From Saitoella complicata NRRL Y-17804 (Eukaryota; Ascomycota; Saitoellomycetes; Saitoellales; Saitoellaceae), in assembly GCF_001661265.1 (NCBI RefSeq), contig NW_017566997.1, forward strand, positions 248,001-312,000: DNA of 64,000 nt, read 5' to 3'. The position numbers and the translations under genes are program-made. Each line of letters begins with the position of its first letter. Positions within the stretch are counted from its first letter, which is position 1. Positions 50,329 to 62,340 of this stretch are shown one piece after another. The notes beneath the pieces are model-generated. The model ran no database searches. It was not told the DNA's origin and was given only the letters and a program-made list of their open reading frames with translations.

Positions 50329-52000
50329 ATGGTCGCAGCTATGAGGTAAGCTATTTTCACTCTGGTATATATAATCCCAATACCTAACATATTCCTTAAG
50401 CGATACATTCCTCTCTCATCCGCTTCATACGCTTGCCCATCTCGCTTCCGAGTACACAAACGGACTATCGCTTCGCGAACGACCTTCGGCCACGTCTGAC
50501 CATGGCATCTCAACGTACATCGCAGCCTCCTTTGATGATCGCACTAAACAAGCCAAGATTCCCTCCTTCAATGATGTTCCATTCAGCGAGCTGGAGTCGG
50601 GAGCAGTATGTCGCTTTGCCGCGTTTATTCAGGACCCTGACGCTTCTGGGACAGAGGTCTTTGTAGGTTATTCGAAGGACTCGTCATCGGACAAATGGAA
50701 ATCGCACCGATTTGGTCCGTACGATGGTCCTGAGGTCGGCTACGGAGCATCCGACAACATCATTTTGGAGGAAAGGACTTCCATGTACGCAACCTCGATC
50801 CCAGGTGAAGCGTCTTGGATGAAGGAGAACGAGCTCCCAGAACTTGATGACGTTTCTCTGAGCCGGAAAGCGCGGTATTTGCCTGACCGATATCCGAAAA
50901 ACGCACCGCATCGGGCGGCTTTGCTGAAGTTCTACGCCGGCTGCGGCGCAAACATTAAAGTTTGCGACATAGTTGAGGTGATTGGCTTACTGGAATTCAA
51001 CGACTCTGATGAGGCCACTACTGAGGATGAAGACGATCACGATCGTATTCCCATGATTCACGTCCTGTCGTTCCGTCAATTCCCTAATATTCAGGGGCTT
51101 TACCTACACCAAAACCTCACTCGACTAACGGATCATGAGAGCGCGAGAGCGAAGATCCTCACCAAGGTGTCCTCTGTATTCTCAGGGGACATGAAGGCGG
51201 CTGAGCTTCTTCTCTTGTCCCTGCTATCAAGCGTCATCCGCCGTCAGAATCAACAGGTTTTGGGTATGCTATCTCTCAACGTCTACGCATGTCCCGGAGA
51301 CGTTGCGCCGAAGCTGGTGCGGCTTCTGAAATCGGTCTTGCCGTCTCTGATGTCAGAGAAGTTGGATTTGGACACATTAAACACGCGCAACATGGTGCCG
51401 AGTTCAGATGGAGAGACTCTTCGTTCGGGAACTTGCCAGCTGGCACAGGGTACCTGCTTGCTTCTAGACGAGGGTGGCATGAAGGACGGTCAGCTCGGCG
51501 ACCGAGGTATGTTAAGGACCTTTGCAGCTCAATAACTTATCTAATATGAGTGAACAGGTGTTCGCCAAATTCGTGCGCTCACGAGGATGATTACGGCCCA
51601 GGTCGTACCCTTTCAGTTCCCTTTCAGCGATTTTGAAGTCGAGACGGACTGTCCGGTCATCATCCTTGGGCAAACGAAGACGATCTTGCCGGTGGATTTC
51701 GCAGTCGCTCTGAAGCCGCAGCTGCAGGAAGCCACCGCTTCGGTATCGCCTCTATCTAATGGGGAGTTGGAGGATGTACGGAGTTACCTTGCTTCAGCAC
51801 GGAATTTGGAGGTGAATATTTCCAGTGAAATATCCGAGAGAATTCAGAATGATTTCGTGAACATGAAGAAGGCGGGCCGAGATGATCCTGTCAAGGCTTT
51901 AGGTGGACGGATTGAAGTTGCCAGGCTTTTGGCGAAGAGTTATTTGCGGACGTCGATGTTGTGGGATGACTGGGAACATGCTGGATTTCTGGTAAGATAA
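50329..52000 (+). CDS. MCMBP: Mini-chromosome maintenance complex-binding protein (MCMBP/ETG1)
   Basis: Three exons (50329-50345, 50401-51506, 51558-52000) encode 521 residues. MCMBP binds MCM3-7 and is thought to protect or unload MCM complexes in S phase. The 17-nt first exon gives MVAAMS. Family landmarks: IPSFNDVPFSELESGAVCRFAAFIQD, the long acidic stretch with DLPDRYP-like LPDRYPKNAPHRAALLKFY, DIVEVIGLLEF, HVLSFRQF, and LLLLSLLSSVIRRQNQQVLGMLSLNVYACP, then a helicase-like C-terminal half with TCLLLDEGGMKDGQL. The last codons (CTG GTA AGA TAA) overlap a possible donor GTAAGA, so the extreme C-terminus may be longer in a spliced form. Confidence 0.88.
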
Positions 52001-52224
52001 AAATACACATACCGAGAATGGAAGAATCCCGGTCCTTGATCCTTGCTCTGACATACCGTACCGCAGCCGGCCCGCGGTCCCCACACACTGGCCGCACAAA
52101 AGCACAGTGAGATCATGAGTGCGCGCCAAGCATACATCCTGACTGCAGCGCTTAAGAGCCAGCATATACCCCGACCAACCCCCTCTTCTTGCTGCTCGCT
52201 TTGCTGTTCTGCATTCACTCGATA

Positions 52225-53850
52225 ATGAAGTTGTCAGCCGCGGTAGCCGCTGCTCTCCCGTGTTCTGCCTTTGCTCTCGACCTCGTCAAAAGCCCCGACG
52301 GTTCCGGTGTCCTCGCGTTTCCAATCCAGAGAACAACCAGCAGGAGCGTGCAACATGACTTGGATAACATTGCTGCTCTGAAGAAGCGACGTTTACGAAG
52401 ACATCTTGATAAACGTACCGTTACTTTGTCACTAGACAACCCGAAGAGTCATCTGCTTTATTGGGCTAACAGTAGGCTGCCTTTCTATGATGACGCTTCA
52501 ACGAACAAGCTGACCATTGTATGCTAGTAACTATTGGAACTCCTGCACAGAATTTAGCTCTTCAAATCGACACCGGAAGTTCCGACATCTGGGTCGAAGT
52601 TGCGCAATCAGATTTGTGTTCACAAAGTGATGACCCCTGCGAAGGAAACACATACGATAACACGACATCGTCTTCGTACAAGTACTCGAATTCCGACTTC
52701 GTCATTCAGTACGGTGATGGTAGTTATGCAATTGGTGATTACGCAACTGAGACGTTTGCGATCGGAAACGCCACCGTTACAGGACAGACGTTTGCCATGG
52801 GTCTGAACACAACGAGTTCCCAAGGTGTTATGGGTATCGGATATGCGGCGAATGAAGCATATGCCGTTTATTACGGATTTGATTCGTATCCCAACCTTGT
52901 GGAGACTATGAAGGATCAGGGGCTGATCAACACCCTGAGTTATTCCCTTTATCTGAATGATCTCGATGCAGAGACGGGCGAGATCATCTTTGGCGGTGTT
53001 GATTCTGCAAAATACACTGGGCAGTTGACAACTCTTCCTATTGACACCATCCCTGGTGTCGCCGCGTCGACCTTCACGGTATCCTTGACCGGGATGTCTC
53101 TCCTGACCCCAGGCAGTTCGTCCGCGAGTGCCGTGTCGTTGTCTACTTTCCCAATTCCCGTGCTGCTGGATTCCGGTTCGAGTTATATGGCTTTGCCTAC
53201 TGCGATCTTGGAAAGCCTTGCCAGCAGTCTCGGGGCGACGTACTCTCGACAGCTTGGAACCTACATCTTCAAAAACTGCGATCTCCAGAATGAAGATGGC
53301 TCTGTGGTGTTTTCTTTCGGAACCAAGAACATTTCAGTCCCTTACAACGAATTCATCGTCAACCCGACTGATGAGGATGGCAATGTTTTGACGTATACAA
53401 ACGGGCAAGAAGTCTGCCAAATCGGTATCATTGCTTCTGATGACCCCTCCGCGTACATATTGGGTGACACCTTCCTTCGTTCTGCTTACGTTGTCTATGA
53501 CCTCGAGAACAACGAAATCTCGGTAAGTCCACCTTCTCTGAACATGTAACTTTGCTAAATGAACATGCTAGATTGCTGAAACGGACTTCAACTCGACGGA
53601 CTCCAATGCTTTAGCTATCACTAGCGGCACGAATGGTGTTCCGGGTGCAACTTCAGTGTCGAGTATCACACGGATCACGTCTGTAGCAACTGGTATCGCC
53701 ACCCGTGTGGGAACGACTGCTGTAGGAACTATCACTCCTACCGATGGTTCTAGCAGTTCAGGCTCTGCTATTGGGTTTGCGGGTTTGGCGCGCTCGAGTG
53801 TCTTTCTGGGTGTTTTCTCTGCTTTTGTGTTGGGGACTTTGGCACTATGA
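52225..53850 (+). CDS. Secreted aspartic protease, yapsin/candidapepsin-like with GPI-type tail
   Basis: Three exons (52225-52471, 52528-53522, 53572-53850) encode 506 residues. A signal peptide (MKLSAAVAAALPCSAFAL) is followed by a propeptide with a dibasic cleavage stretch (KKRRLRRHLDKR). The mature A1 domain has both catalytic motifs, LQIDTGSSDIWVE and VLLDSGSSYMALP, the flap YGDGSYAIGDYATETF and the late [26 protein letters not shown]. Several N-glycosylation sequons are visible. The Ser/Thr-rich region (about 425-480) and hydrophobic end (SSVFLGVFSAFVLGTLAL) look like a GPI-attachment signal, placing it at the cell surface as a yapsin-type enzyme. Confidence 0.9.
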
Positions 53851-53912
53851 AGATGATCGAAGCATCAATACATTTTGTTCATTGACCGTCACGGAGTAAT
53901 TCAAGCAGCTAT

Positions 53913-55667
53913 CTAGAACCTATCGGGCATGACAGCTGGCGCGATTAAACTCCAAACTATGAACCGGAAATCAGCAAATCATACATAATCGAGAACGAAT
54001 GACCCACCGTAAAGAGCGTAACACACCCAGCTACTTACGACTTTGAGCCAAACGTTCGCATAGTTCCTTCCAATGACGACGAATCTTTCGTTGTCTTCGT
54101 CCTCAATTTTCATTGTCCCCCTGTTCTGAGGTTAGCATGATCTGAGGAGGCCGAACAATATCACGCACCAGTTGGTAAGCAGAAGCGCCGTATAACACGT
54201 CGCCAAGAAAAAGATGACATGAAACACAGAATAATGGTATCTGACGGCGGCTCTTTCATCGTCCTGCTCATTGTCATCGTCTGATTCGTTGTCAAGATCG
54301 TCATCGAGCGCCGATGCTGGCAGACCACCACTTTCAACAGCGCGTTGGAGTGCCTCAGCACGCATGGCTGCTCTTGACGAGGGCTCAGAGGTGATGAGAC
54401 TATGATAGTATGCGTCCGGTTCCAATGCTTCGTACTCCTGACCGCGCCTGTTTCCTAGAGAAGAAGTCTGCGTTGCAGCTCTGGTTGTTGAGTACGCGAT
54501 CGCGAGGAACGTGAACACAGCCCCAATAACTACTGTGACCTAAGAGTATGTGTTAGGAAGATCCGTCAAGTGCTGGGTACAACACTTACTGTACGGGCAC
54601 CCCCAGACCGCACCAGCGGGTTGCATTGTTTGTCATTGGGCTCATTGGCAACAGCGGACATGATCAGATATGTCGCATAGGCAGAGACCATTCCTGCTTG
54701 TGCAAGCCCAGAGCGAGGGTTATGTTCCTGCACAGCAGGGTGGATTGACATAAGCGTTGAGATGACAGCAAGCACAAGATTGACAGATATGATAGCTTTG
54801 TTCAAGCCACATCCCGATCTCGCGAAGAACACGAACATGAGTACCGTGAGCACAATCGTAACGACAAACATGCCCAGGGTCGAGCTAATGAGGAGCGTTT
54901 GCCATGTCTTGGACTCGCTCTCTTCATAGTTTTCGAGACACTTTTCTGCCCACTCATGTGCCATATCAACAAGCAAGATCAGACCGAAGAAAATAAAGAC
55001 GATTGAGCCAGGGATAGCAATGTACTTGCTCCAGAAGACAAAGAAACCATTCGGGATGAAGAAACTCAGCACGATCAGAACAGCCCAGACAACAAGTTTC
55101 GGGCCCCACCAGCTATGCAGTTCTGTGTCAGCAGAACTTCTTGGGAAGGGAAGATACCATACCCATTCTGAATAGTAGACCTTCGATTGCGCGTTGACCG
55201 GACGCCGAGAAGCAGCAGAGCTAATCCGAGGTGGAACATGCCCAATGCGAAGTTGATGCGATGAACCTAAATTGTCTATGAGAACGTTGAAAGGTCTCAC
55301 TTCAGAAAGACTTACCGCCAGAACACCATAGCATTTCCCACCCGTAGGGCAAGTGATTTGCATGTAATTCAGGGTGATTTGCTCTATCTGCTTGATTGCC
55401 CAGCCAGACAGCATCACCCACGATAGCAAAGAATTGACCAAGAGAAGTAGGGCGTATGCAACTCTCGTCGCTATGGAAGAGCTACATGTCCCACACATGC
55501 GACATAATCCTGAGACCTATGTCGAATCTTGTAAGCGACACAGATCAAGCGAGCAGGCTCGAGGTCGGCAAACGTACCGCGGCAGCACCACAACAACTGA
55601 GAGCCCATCCGGAAAGGCCTGCCAGCGACGGCACGGCCAGGAAGGGAAGTGATAAAGCTATACCCAT
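53913..55667 (-). CDS. TMS1: TMS1/SERINC membrane protein
   Basis: Seven exons (55667-55578, 55516-55316, 55266-55163, 55112-54590, 54539-54169, 54120-54008, 53956-53913) encode 481 residues. SERINC/TMS1 proteins are 10-11-segment membrane proteins of the vacuole, Golgi or plasma membrane; they scramble lipids or help incorporate serine into lipids. The Cys-rich start (SCCGAAAVSGLCRMCGTCSSSIATRVAYA) is the family signature, as is FFIPNGFFVFWSKYIAIPGSIVFIFFGLILLVDMAHEW. The polar loop near 390-420 is very acidic. The final 44-nt exon gives VWSLIAPAVMPDRF, the typical end; without that last intron the frame would close early in GGSFVLDYV. Confidence 0.92.
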
Positions 55668-56089
55668 GTCTGGACGGATTTGAATGGGTTGAATGCAACA
55701 ATTGCCCAGCTGCTGGTCAGTTGCCTGAGACGTACGAGGCTATGCACGATCACGTACGCTCACGTTACCCCACACAATCGAGCAGCAGCTGGGCAATTCA
55801 GGGCGAAGGGAATGGAATCGCAGTCGAACACACCCGTACACCCTTACACCTGGATATTCAGTAAGGGAATTAGCACTGATGACCCTCGACATCTGCCATT
55901 GCAATGTCTGAGGCCTGCGTCCTATATAGTATGGTCCCGTAATATATGTAAACCAGAAACGCCAAATCCTTACATAACCCATAATGCAACCCAAACACCG
56001 CAAGCAATGCATCTGAAAACACCTTCTCACTCTCTTCCATAACTTGCAAGCATAGCACCTCATTCTATATACTCAAGAACTGATCGGAG
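55668..56089. other. Intergenic between TMS1 and SIZ1, with an inverted repeat
   Basis: This 422-bp gap holds the TMS1 promoter and the SIZ1 3' UTR. It contains a 16-bp perfect inverted repeat (55700-55715 and 55783-55798), listed separately. No RNA gene is seen. Confidence 0.5.
55700..55798. repeat. 16-bp perfect inverted repeat with 67-bp spacer
   Basis: The arms AATTGCCCAGCTGCTG (55700-55715) and CAGCAGCTGGGCAATT (55783-55798) are exact reverse complements. No target-site duplication flanks them. They lie 33 bp upstream of the TMS1 start and could be a factor-binding pair, a hairpin or the remains of a small inverted-repeat element. Confidence 0.75.
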
Positions 56090-57978
56090 CTAACCATGGC
56101 GTGGCAGCGTAGTATTGTGTGCCGGAAAATCGGCAATAGATGGACTGACGACAGCTGCAGGAAGAGAGCCATTCGTCTGCGCCAAACCCCTGCGCTCTCC
56201 GACATCAGGAAAGGCGTTCTCTATTTGCCCTGCAGGATTTGGAAGCGGTGCCGCACCGGTGGGAATCCGGAATGCTAGACGACACTGGTCTTGCGGAGAG
56301 ACACTTGAACCATTTGTGGAAGTGCGCAGCACATCCGTACCTTCAGACGTTCTCTGCCTCTTAGCTTCTGGCTCTTCACTTCCTCCAATCTCATCCTCAG
56401 CATCACTTGTCAAATCAATGATCTCAGGGGGAGGACGTTTTCTGACTGAAGATCTCGCCGGGGTTGCTGGTATAGGGGATGCTGTTGCGCTGGCTTCTGC
56501 TTTAGGAATAAGAGCAGTATCGTCTCCATCTAGATCAAACACTTCTGCTTTCATTAGATGTTCTGATGGTGTAGCTGTTTCCTCTTGATCCGCGGTTTTC
56601 GCTGTCCAGGCACCTTCATCGTCAACGAGAACTGACTCTATTGAGCTTGAGACTTTGTTCAAGATGTCCTGAAAATATCTGACGATTGCCCTGTTAGTAA
56701 TATATAGGTTAGGTAAAGATAGCCACACGCACCCATCAACTGCAATGTCCTCAATAGACTGTATTGGACGTTCACATATCGGGCACTGCCATGTTGGCGT
56801 CTGCTCGTTCAATTGGAGAAATATCTCGCCATCAAAGCATTGCAAATGCTCACACGCCAAGCCCCTGCAAGGCAAATTGATACGACAAAAGCCAAGGGGG
56901 TCCTTTAGCGAAAGAGCAGCAGAGGTCGTGACAATGTCCGCGTCTTCCGCGTCTTTCTTGACTGTAGGATTCTGTTAGCTGGCGTGTCTCGCTACGCTTC
57001 TTGGTGGGTACAAACTTTTATGAACAACATATTCTCTCGTCAAGACTTTTCCTTGACGGATCTTGTCCACGAGTTCCTTCACCGTATGTTTCTTTACCAG
57101 ATTGACCACAACTGCGTATCGCTTATTCGTATACGCATAAGTCATTTCAACACGATAATCAGCTGGACTTGGTCTGTACACTGATGTCATGTCTACTGGA
57201 CTTTGCGTGCCCGGCTTCACACCCCCTTTGATCTTTATGCCACGCAAGTTGGCCTTGATGGGCAAGTCGTTCACGCGAAACTCTGCTTGTACCGGGAACT
57301 CAACCAACGTCGGCTGAAACGGAGAAAAGTCAGCTGCTGCACAGAAAATGTACAGTTTGTGGTCGGGTTCAGCCAGTTTGGTTTGCCTGAACGGAGTCAT
57401 TCGAAAATTGATGTTGATGGTGTTTCTATGTTGAGGTGTCGCCTGACAAATGACTAGTTGACTGCATGAGTCGAGTATCGTGTAGAATGGATTCTGTCTG
57501 AAATTGATGTGATTCACTGGGGGTGCTGCTGGCGGCCGAACACCGTTGGACGTGACAGGAGCATATCCGAGCTGACCGTGTGAAGGAGATCCTGCAGCTC
57601 TGTAGCATTGTCAGCGAATGTTGGCCACAAGGGGAAGAACAAACTGACCCCGAGCTTTTACTTGAAGTAGGCACATAGGAAGCGTTCTGTGCCAATCCGC
57701 CACCTCCACGGCCAGGACTTAGCGGGATAGCTTGGCGGATACGTTCGTAAGCCGCAACATCACCTCCCTGAACAACGCGAAGAATGTGTCCCCTGAGCCT
57801 TTCCTGGAGTTCGGGCTTATTGCCGCTTACAGGTAAACCCAGAGAACGCAAGGCGTCCTTCAGCTGGCTGACCAGATATTTCGTTTCCATAACGCGGATG
57901 AGCGACTGCGATACGAGGGTCCGGGTCAGCATACAGCACCGACGGAGAGCAAAGCTGGCATACCTGGTAGTCGTTCAT
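56090..57978 (-). CDS. SIZ1: SUMO E3 ligase Siz1/PIAS
   Basis: Five exons (57978-57964, 57905-57649, 57599-57016, 56961-56733, 56678-56090) encode 557 residues. Siz/PIAS proteins attach SUMO to targets such as PCNA and septins. A SAP domain (about 8-60, LVSQLKDALRSLGLPVSGNKPELQERL) binds DNA; a PINIT domain follows (about 115-260, with FYTILDS...PQHRNTININF and the PQ/NL pattern); then the SP-RING (CRINLPCRGLACEHLQCFDGEIFLQLNEQTPTWQCPICERPI) with its Cys/His set in place. The C-terminus has a SUMO-interaction-like acidic hydrophobic motif (PPEIIDLTSDAEDEIG). The first exon is only 15 nt (MNDYQ). Its 5' leader contains three copies of CGTTCTC (57997-58017). Confidence 0.93.
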
Positions 57979-57996
57979 GCTGCCTTCACGGGTTCC

Positions 57997-58017
57997 CGTT
58001 CTCCGTTCTCCGTTCTC
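57997..58017 (+). repeat. Three tandem copies of the 7-mer CGTTCTC
   Basis: Three exact 7-bp units in the 5' leader of SIZ1, with a partial fourth. Probably a slipped microsatellite. Confidence 0.7.
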
Positions 58018-58180
58018 CGTCCTGTTGCAAGTCGGCCGGTGCTGAACGTGTATGCGGGGCTCAGTGCATCCCGCGCCACGCCGGCCAGGGAGAAAATCTA
58101 TTTTTAGAATCGGCGCTGCGCAGTGGAACTTCAACCACCTTCACGTCCTCCTCGTACAGCTCCAGTCAGCTCCTCTCAGT

Positions 58181-61100
58181 ATGGCCTGGAACAAGAAGGA
58201 GCGTTTCAATGCCAAGGCTAGGCAGTCTGCTGAACTGACGAAGCTGCCTGGTGATGCGGTGGATAGTAATGCCGACGTTCTCATCCCTCTGTCCACTCAA
58301 GAGAAGGAGAAGCGCAGAGAAGTCTTGCGCCAGCAGATGCAACCGGAAGGCCAGCAAATGTCGAGTAAAAAGAAGAAAAGGTTGGATAAATATATTGTAC
58401 GTAAAACTTGCTACTTCCTAGTCAAGTCCATGGCTAATACGACGGGCTGTGAAGGAAACAAAATTGAAGAAAGAAGATTCGAAGGCTCTCATCGAGAAGC
58501 TAGCTGCTTCAAAAGTCGACACGTCGCTCATGCATAGTGCGAAGAATCTTGGTCGAGCCAAGGAGACGAAGCGGGAGCGCCTACGACGAGCCCTCAACGA
58601 GGAGCGACGAGGGATCAACGCCAATCCGAGCGAGGAGCTGTACCGTGAATACCCCGCGATGAACGAGGACAACGTGGATGGTTTTGGTTATCAGGACGGA
58701 TCTAGTGACGACGAAGACGCTCCCGCATTGCCGGTCCCGTCATCTGTTGCACAGCCTCTGATTCCGACAGCTGCTCCAGTAGGAAGCGGACTTAAACGCT
58801 CCAGTGAAGACGGCGCTCAACAGCCTTTGACGAAACGGCCAAAGAAGGCGGCGAAGTTGGCTTACAATTGGCGGGCGCAGCTTGCAGCTCAGAAAGGCAA
58901 AGCACAAGACGACGATGACTCTGCCGATAGCTCTGACGAATCTGATATGTCTGATACGTCGGATGCTGGATCATGGCATGGTTTCGAAGACACTCCAGAC
59001 AGCTCAGAGAAGCTTGGGAGCACCGTTGCACCAGACATTTCAGAGACCTCCCCTCCGAAGCCTGCTGCATCAGCTCCAACTGCGTCATTCAAGCAATGGG
59101 CCCAGCAGAAGCTTGACGAGCAGTCAAATACGGTTTCGGCTGATCCAGATCAAGGTGTGGTGTATGAATTCGAAGCTATCGATCCTTCCAAATTACCTCC
59201 TACCAGGCGTGACGGAACTACCCCTCCGCCTGCCGAGCTGGTGAGTTTATCTAGCGCTGCGGACCGAAAATCGTTCTTCGTCAGCTTCGATCGTCCCGAA
59301 GAAGTGCAAGCTTCCCGTCTGCTGCTTCCGGTTGTTGCTGAAGAGCAGCGTATCATGGAAGCCGTGCACTCGAACCTCTGTATCGTGATTTGCGGTGAAA
59401 CCGGAAGTGGTAAGACAACTCAGGTACCCCAATTTCTTTTGGAAGCTGGATTCGCAAACCCAGATGGCGATACGCCTGGTATGATTGGTGTTACGCAGCC
59501 ACGCCGAGTTGCCGCTGTAAGCATGGCGAATCGAGTTGCTGCTGAGCTAGGGAAGTCTGGCGAAGATAAGGTTGCCTATCAGATCCGCTTTGACGCTACC
59601 GTGAAAGCTACGACTGCTCTAAAATTCATGACGGATGGTGTGTTACTCAGAGAGCTTGCGAGTGACTTCTTGTTGCAAAAGTACTCTGTCATCATCATTG
59701 ACGAAGCTCATGAGCGTAGCATCAACACAGATATCCTCATTGGTGTGGTCAGTCGAGTTCTTCGATTGCGTGATCAACTTAGTAAGGAAGAAGGATCGAC
59801 AATCAAACCCCTTCGTTTGATCATCATGTCTGCGACATTGCGAGTAACAGACTTCACGGAGAACAAGTCATTGTTTCCCACGCCGCCTCCGGTCTTGAAG
59901 GTTGATGCGCGTCAATACCCTGTTTCCATTCACTTTAGTCGGAAAACAGCATACCTCGACTACGTCGGGGAGACCTTCAAGAAGGTTTGCAAGATCCATG
60001 AACGGTTGCCTCATGGTGCTATATTGGTTTTCCTGACCGGTCAGAATGAAATCCAGCAACTATGTGCCAAACTTCGCAAGAAATATCCGCAGTCTGGCCT
60101 CACACCGGCGGCTAGTCAAGACTCGTCACGTACGCCAAAGGTTCAAATTTCTGGTCGGAATGCAGGTATTGAGGTCGAAGATCTTGATTTGGGAGATGAT
60201 TCTGGTGAAGTCCTGAATGATGACATGAGCATCGATGAGTCTGATGATGACGATATTGAATTCCCATTGGCCGAAGGTGAAGATGAAAGGGATACTGCGC
60301 AGCCGCTGCATGTACTGCCACTCTATTCCTTACTTCCCACGAAGGAGCAAATGCGCGTATTCGAGGCTCCTCCCGAGGGCAGTCGTCTTTGTGTTGTTGC
60401 TACTAATGTCGCCGAGACCAGTTTGACGATTCCTGGCGTGCGGTATGTTGTGGATTCCGGTCGGGCTAAAGAAAGACATTACGACGAGGTCAGCGGTGTG
60501 CAAAGCTTTGACATCTCTTGGGTCAGTCAGGCTAGTGCAGCACAGCGCGCGGGTCGTGCTGGGCGTACTGGTCCTGGCCATTGCTACCGTTTGTTTTCGT
60601 CGGCGGTGTTTGAACGGGATTTTATTCCATTCACGAAGGCGGAAATCCTTCGTAGCCCTATCGAGGGCATTGTTCTCCAAATGAAGTCTATGAACATTGA
60701 CAATGTCATCAATTTTCCTTTCCCCACACCTCCTGATCGTGTGAGTCTTCGGAAAGCGGAGAACCTGTTGGTGTTCCTTGGCGCACTGAATGCCGACAAA
60801 CAGATTACGGAATTGGGAAGGACAATGGCCGTGTTCCCCCTGGCACCCCGTTTTTCCAAGATGCTCATTATCGGGCAACAACACGGATGTATGCCGTACA
60901 TCATTGCCATAGTTGCGGCCTTGTCGGTGGGCGAGCCTTTCTTAAGGGAAGAAGCTCTGGAAGGGGCCGAAGATGATGAAGCGACAGAAGACGGTGAAGG
61001 ACAAGAGCGTCGTCATACGGCAGTAAGTAAGGCTGAGATGTCGTTTGTTAAGAACGCTTCCGTGAAGGAAAGCGAACAGAGAAAGGCGCAGAGGAAGTCG

Positions 61101-61987
61101 TATTTCATTGCACAACGTCGATTCACCGGACTTGACCCCCTCTGCGATATCATAAAGCTTCTTACTGCTGTGTGTGCCTACGAGTACGAAGGTGGAACCA
61201 GCACGTTCTGCGAGCAAAATTTCCTCCGAGCCAAGGTAACCTTAATTGTTGAAACCTTTTCTTGACATCGTCACTAACGGGTGTGCCTATAGACCATGCA
61301 TGATATTCACAAGCTGCGACAGCAAATTTCAGCTATTGTGCAAATGAACTGCCCAGGAGTTCTTGACCGTTTTGAAGCAAAACTTCCTCCACCTACCATT
61401 CTTCAGGTGTGTATTTTCGTGTGACTAGGCGCATCCAGTGCTGATTCTCTATACAATAGATCAAGGCTATCAAGCAAATCGTTGCTGCGGGTTTCATCGA
61501 CCAAGTTGCCATCAAAGCCGACCTGTTACCCAAAAATCAAATCCGCGGATCAAAGGCTACCATGCAGAACATTCCCTATGTTACGTTATTCCCTTCCTCG
61601 AGTCCAAGAGAAGGTCAGGACCCTGCTGTCTACATTCATGCTTCCTCGACCCTTATGACAGCTTCACCTGCTGCTGCTCCGGACTACATCATTTACCACG
61701 AACTACATCGTGCAAGTGGTGGTTCTGGAAGGATCAGGATGAAGCCGTTGACGGTAATCAGCGGGGCTCAGTTGGCTGCTTTGGCTGGTCCAACGCCATT
61801 GATCACACACTCAAAACCGCTCGAACATCCATATGCACCGCGGGTTTTGGCTGATTCACGGGGACAGAAACGCGAATGTTGGGTCGTACCGACAATGGCT
61901 GCTATAGGTTCGGTCGGTCCTGGGTGGCAACTCCCTCCCCGCAAGGTTGTTCAGGTCCTTGAACATGGCAGATGGGTCAATAACTGA
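58181..61987 (+). CDS. DHR1: DEAH-box RNA helicase Dhr1 (Ecm16/DHX37)
   Basis: Four exons (58181-58396, 58455-61235, 61293-61406, 61460-61987) encode 1212 residues. Dhr1 removes U3 snoRNA from the 18S pre-rRNA in the nucleolus. The N-terminal 250 residues are charged with acidic patches (SSDDEDAPALP, DDDDSADSSDESDMSD). Helicase motifs: I GETGSGKTTQ (near 386), Ia TQPRRVAAVSMA, II DEAH (near 488), III SATL, IV-V FLTGQNEI and TNVAETSLTIPGV, VI QRAGRAGRTGPGHCYRLF. An acidic insert (DDMSIDESDDDDIEF) between motifs IV and V is typical of DHX37. The HA2 and OB domains follow, and the C-terminal WWxx-like VGPGWQLPPRKVV closes the fold. The stop lies 353 bp from that of the convergent RING gene. Confidence 0.95.
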
Positions 61988-62340
61988 CGTTGGTTGTTCC
62001 CTCAATATCGCACCCTAATAAATGGATTTTAAACATGTGCTCTTTCTACGTGGACGATGGATGGCCGTGGTTGATGTTACTGTCCCAACATACCTTTCCT
62101 GGAATCGCTGTTATCCCCACGGTACGCTTTTATTACCTGTTACATAACCGGTTTACTGTAGGCATCGGTATCATTTTGACGACATCTAAGGCTTGAACTT
62201 GAGTACAATTGCTCTCGTCTTTCAATGCATTGGCGAGGATGTATTTAATTCGAATGCTTCCCTCCGTAGCCGAGGGCTTTAATCAATAACACCTACTCCA
62301 TATGCTTCAACCAGCGCCCGTGTTATACAGAAGACAATCA
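61988..62340. other. Intergenic, convergent 3' ends of DHR1 and the RING gene
   Basis: A 353-bp A/T-richer gap between two stop codons, holding both 3' UTRs. I see nothing else in it. Confidence 0.5.
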
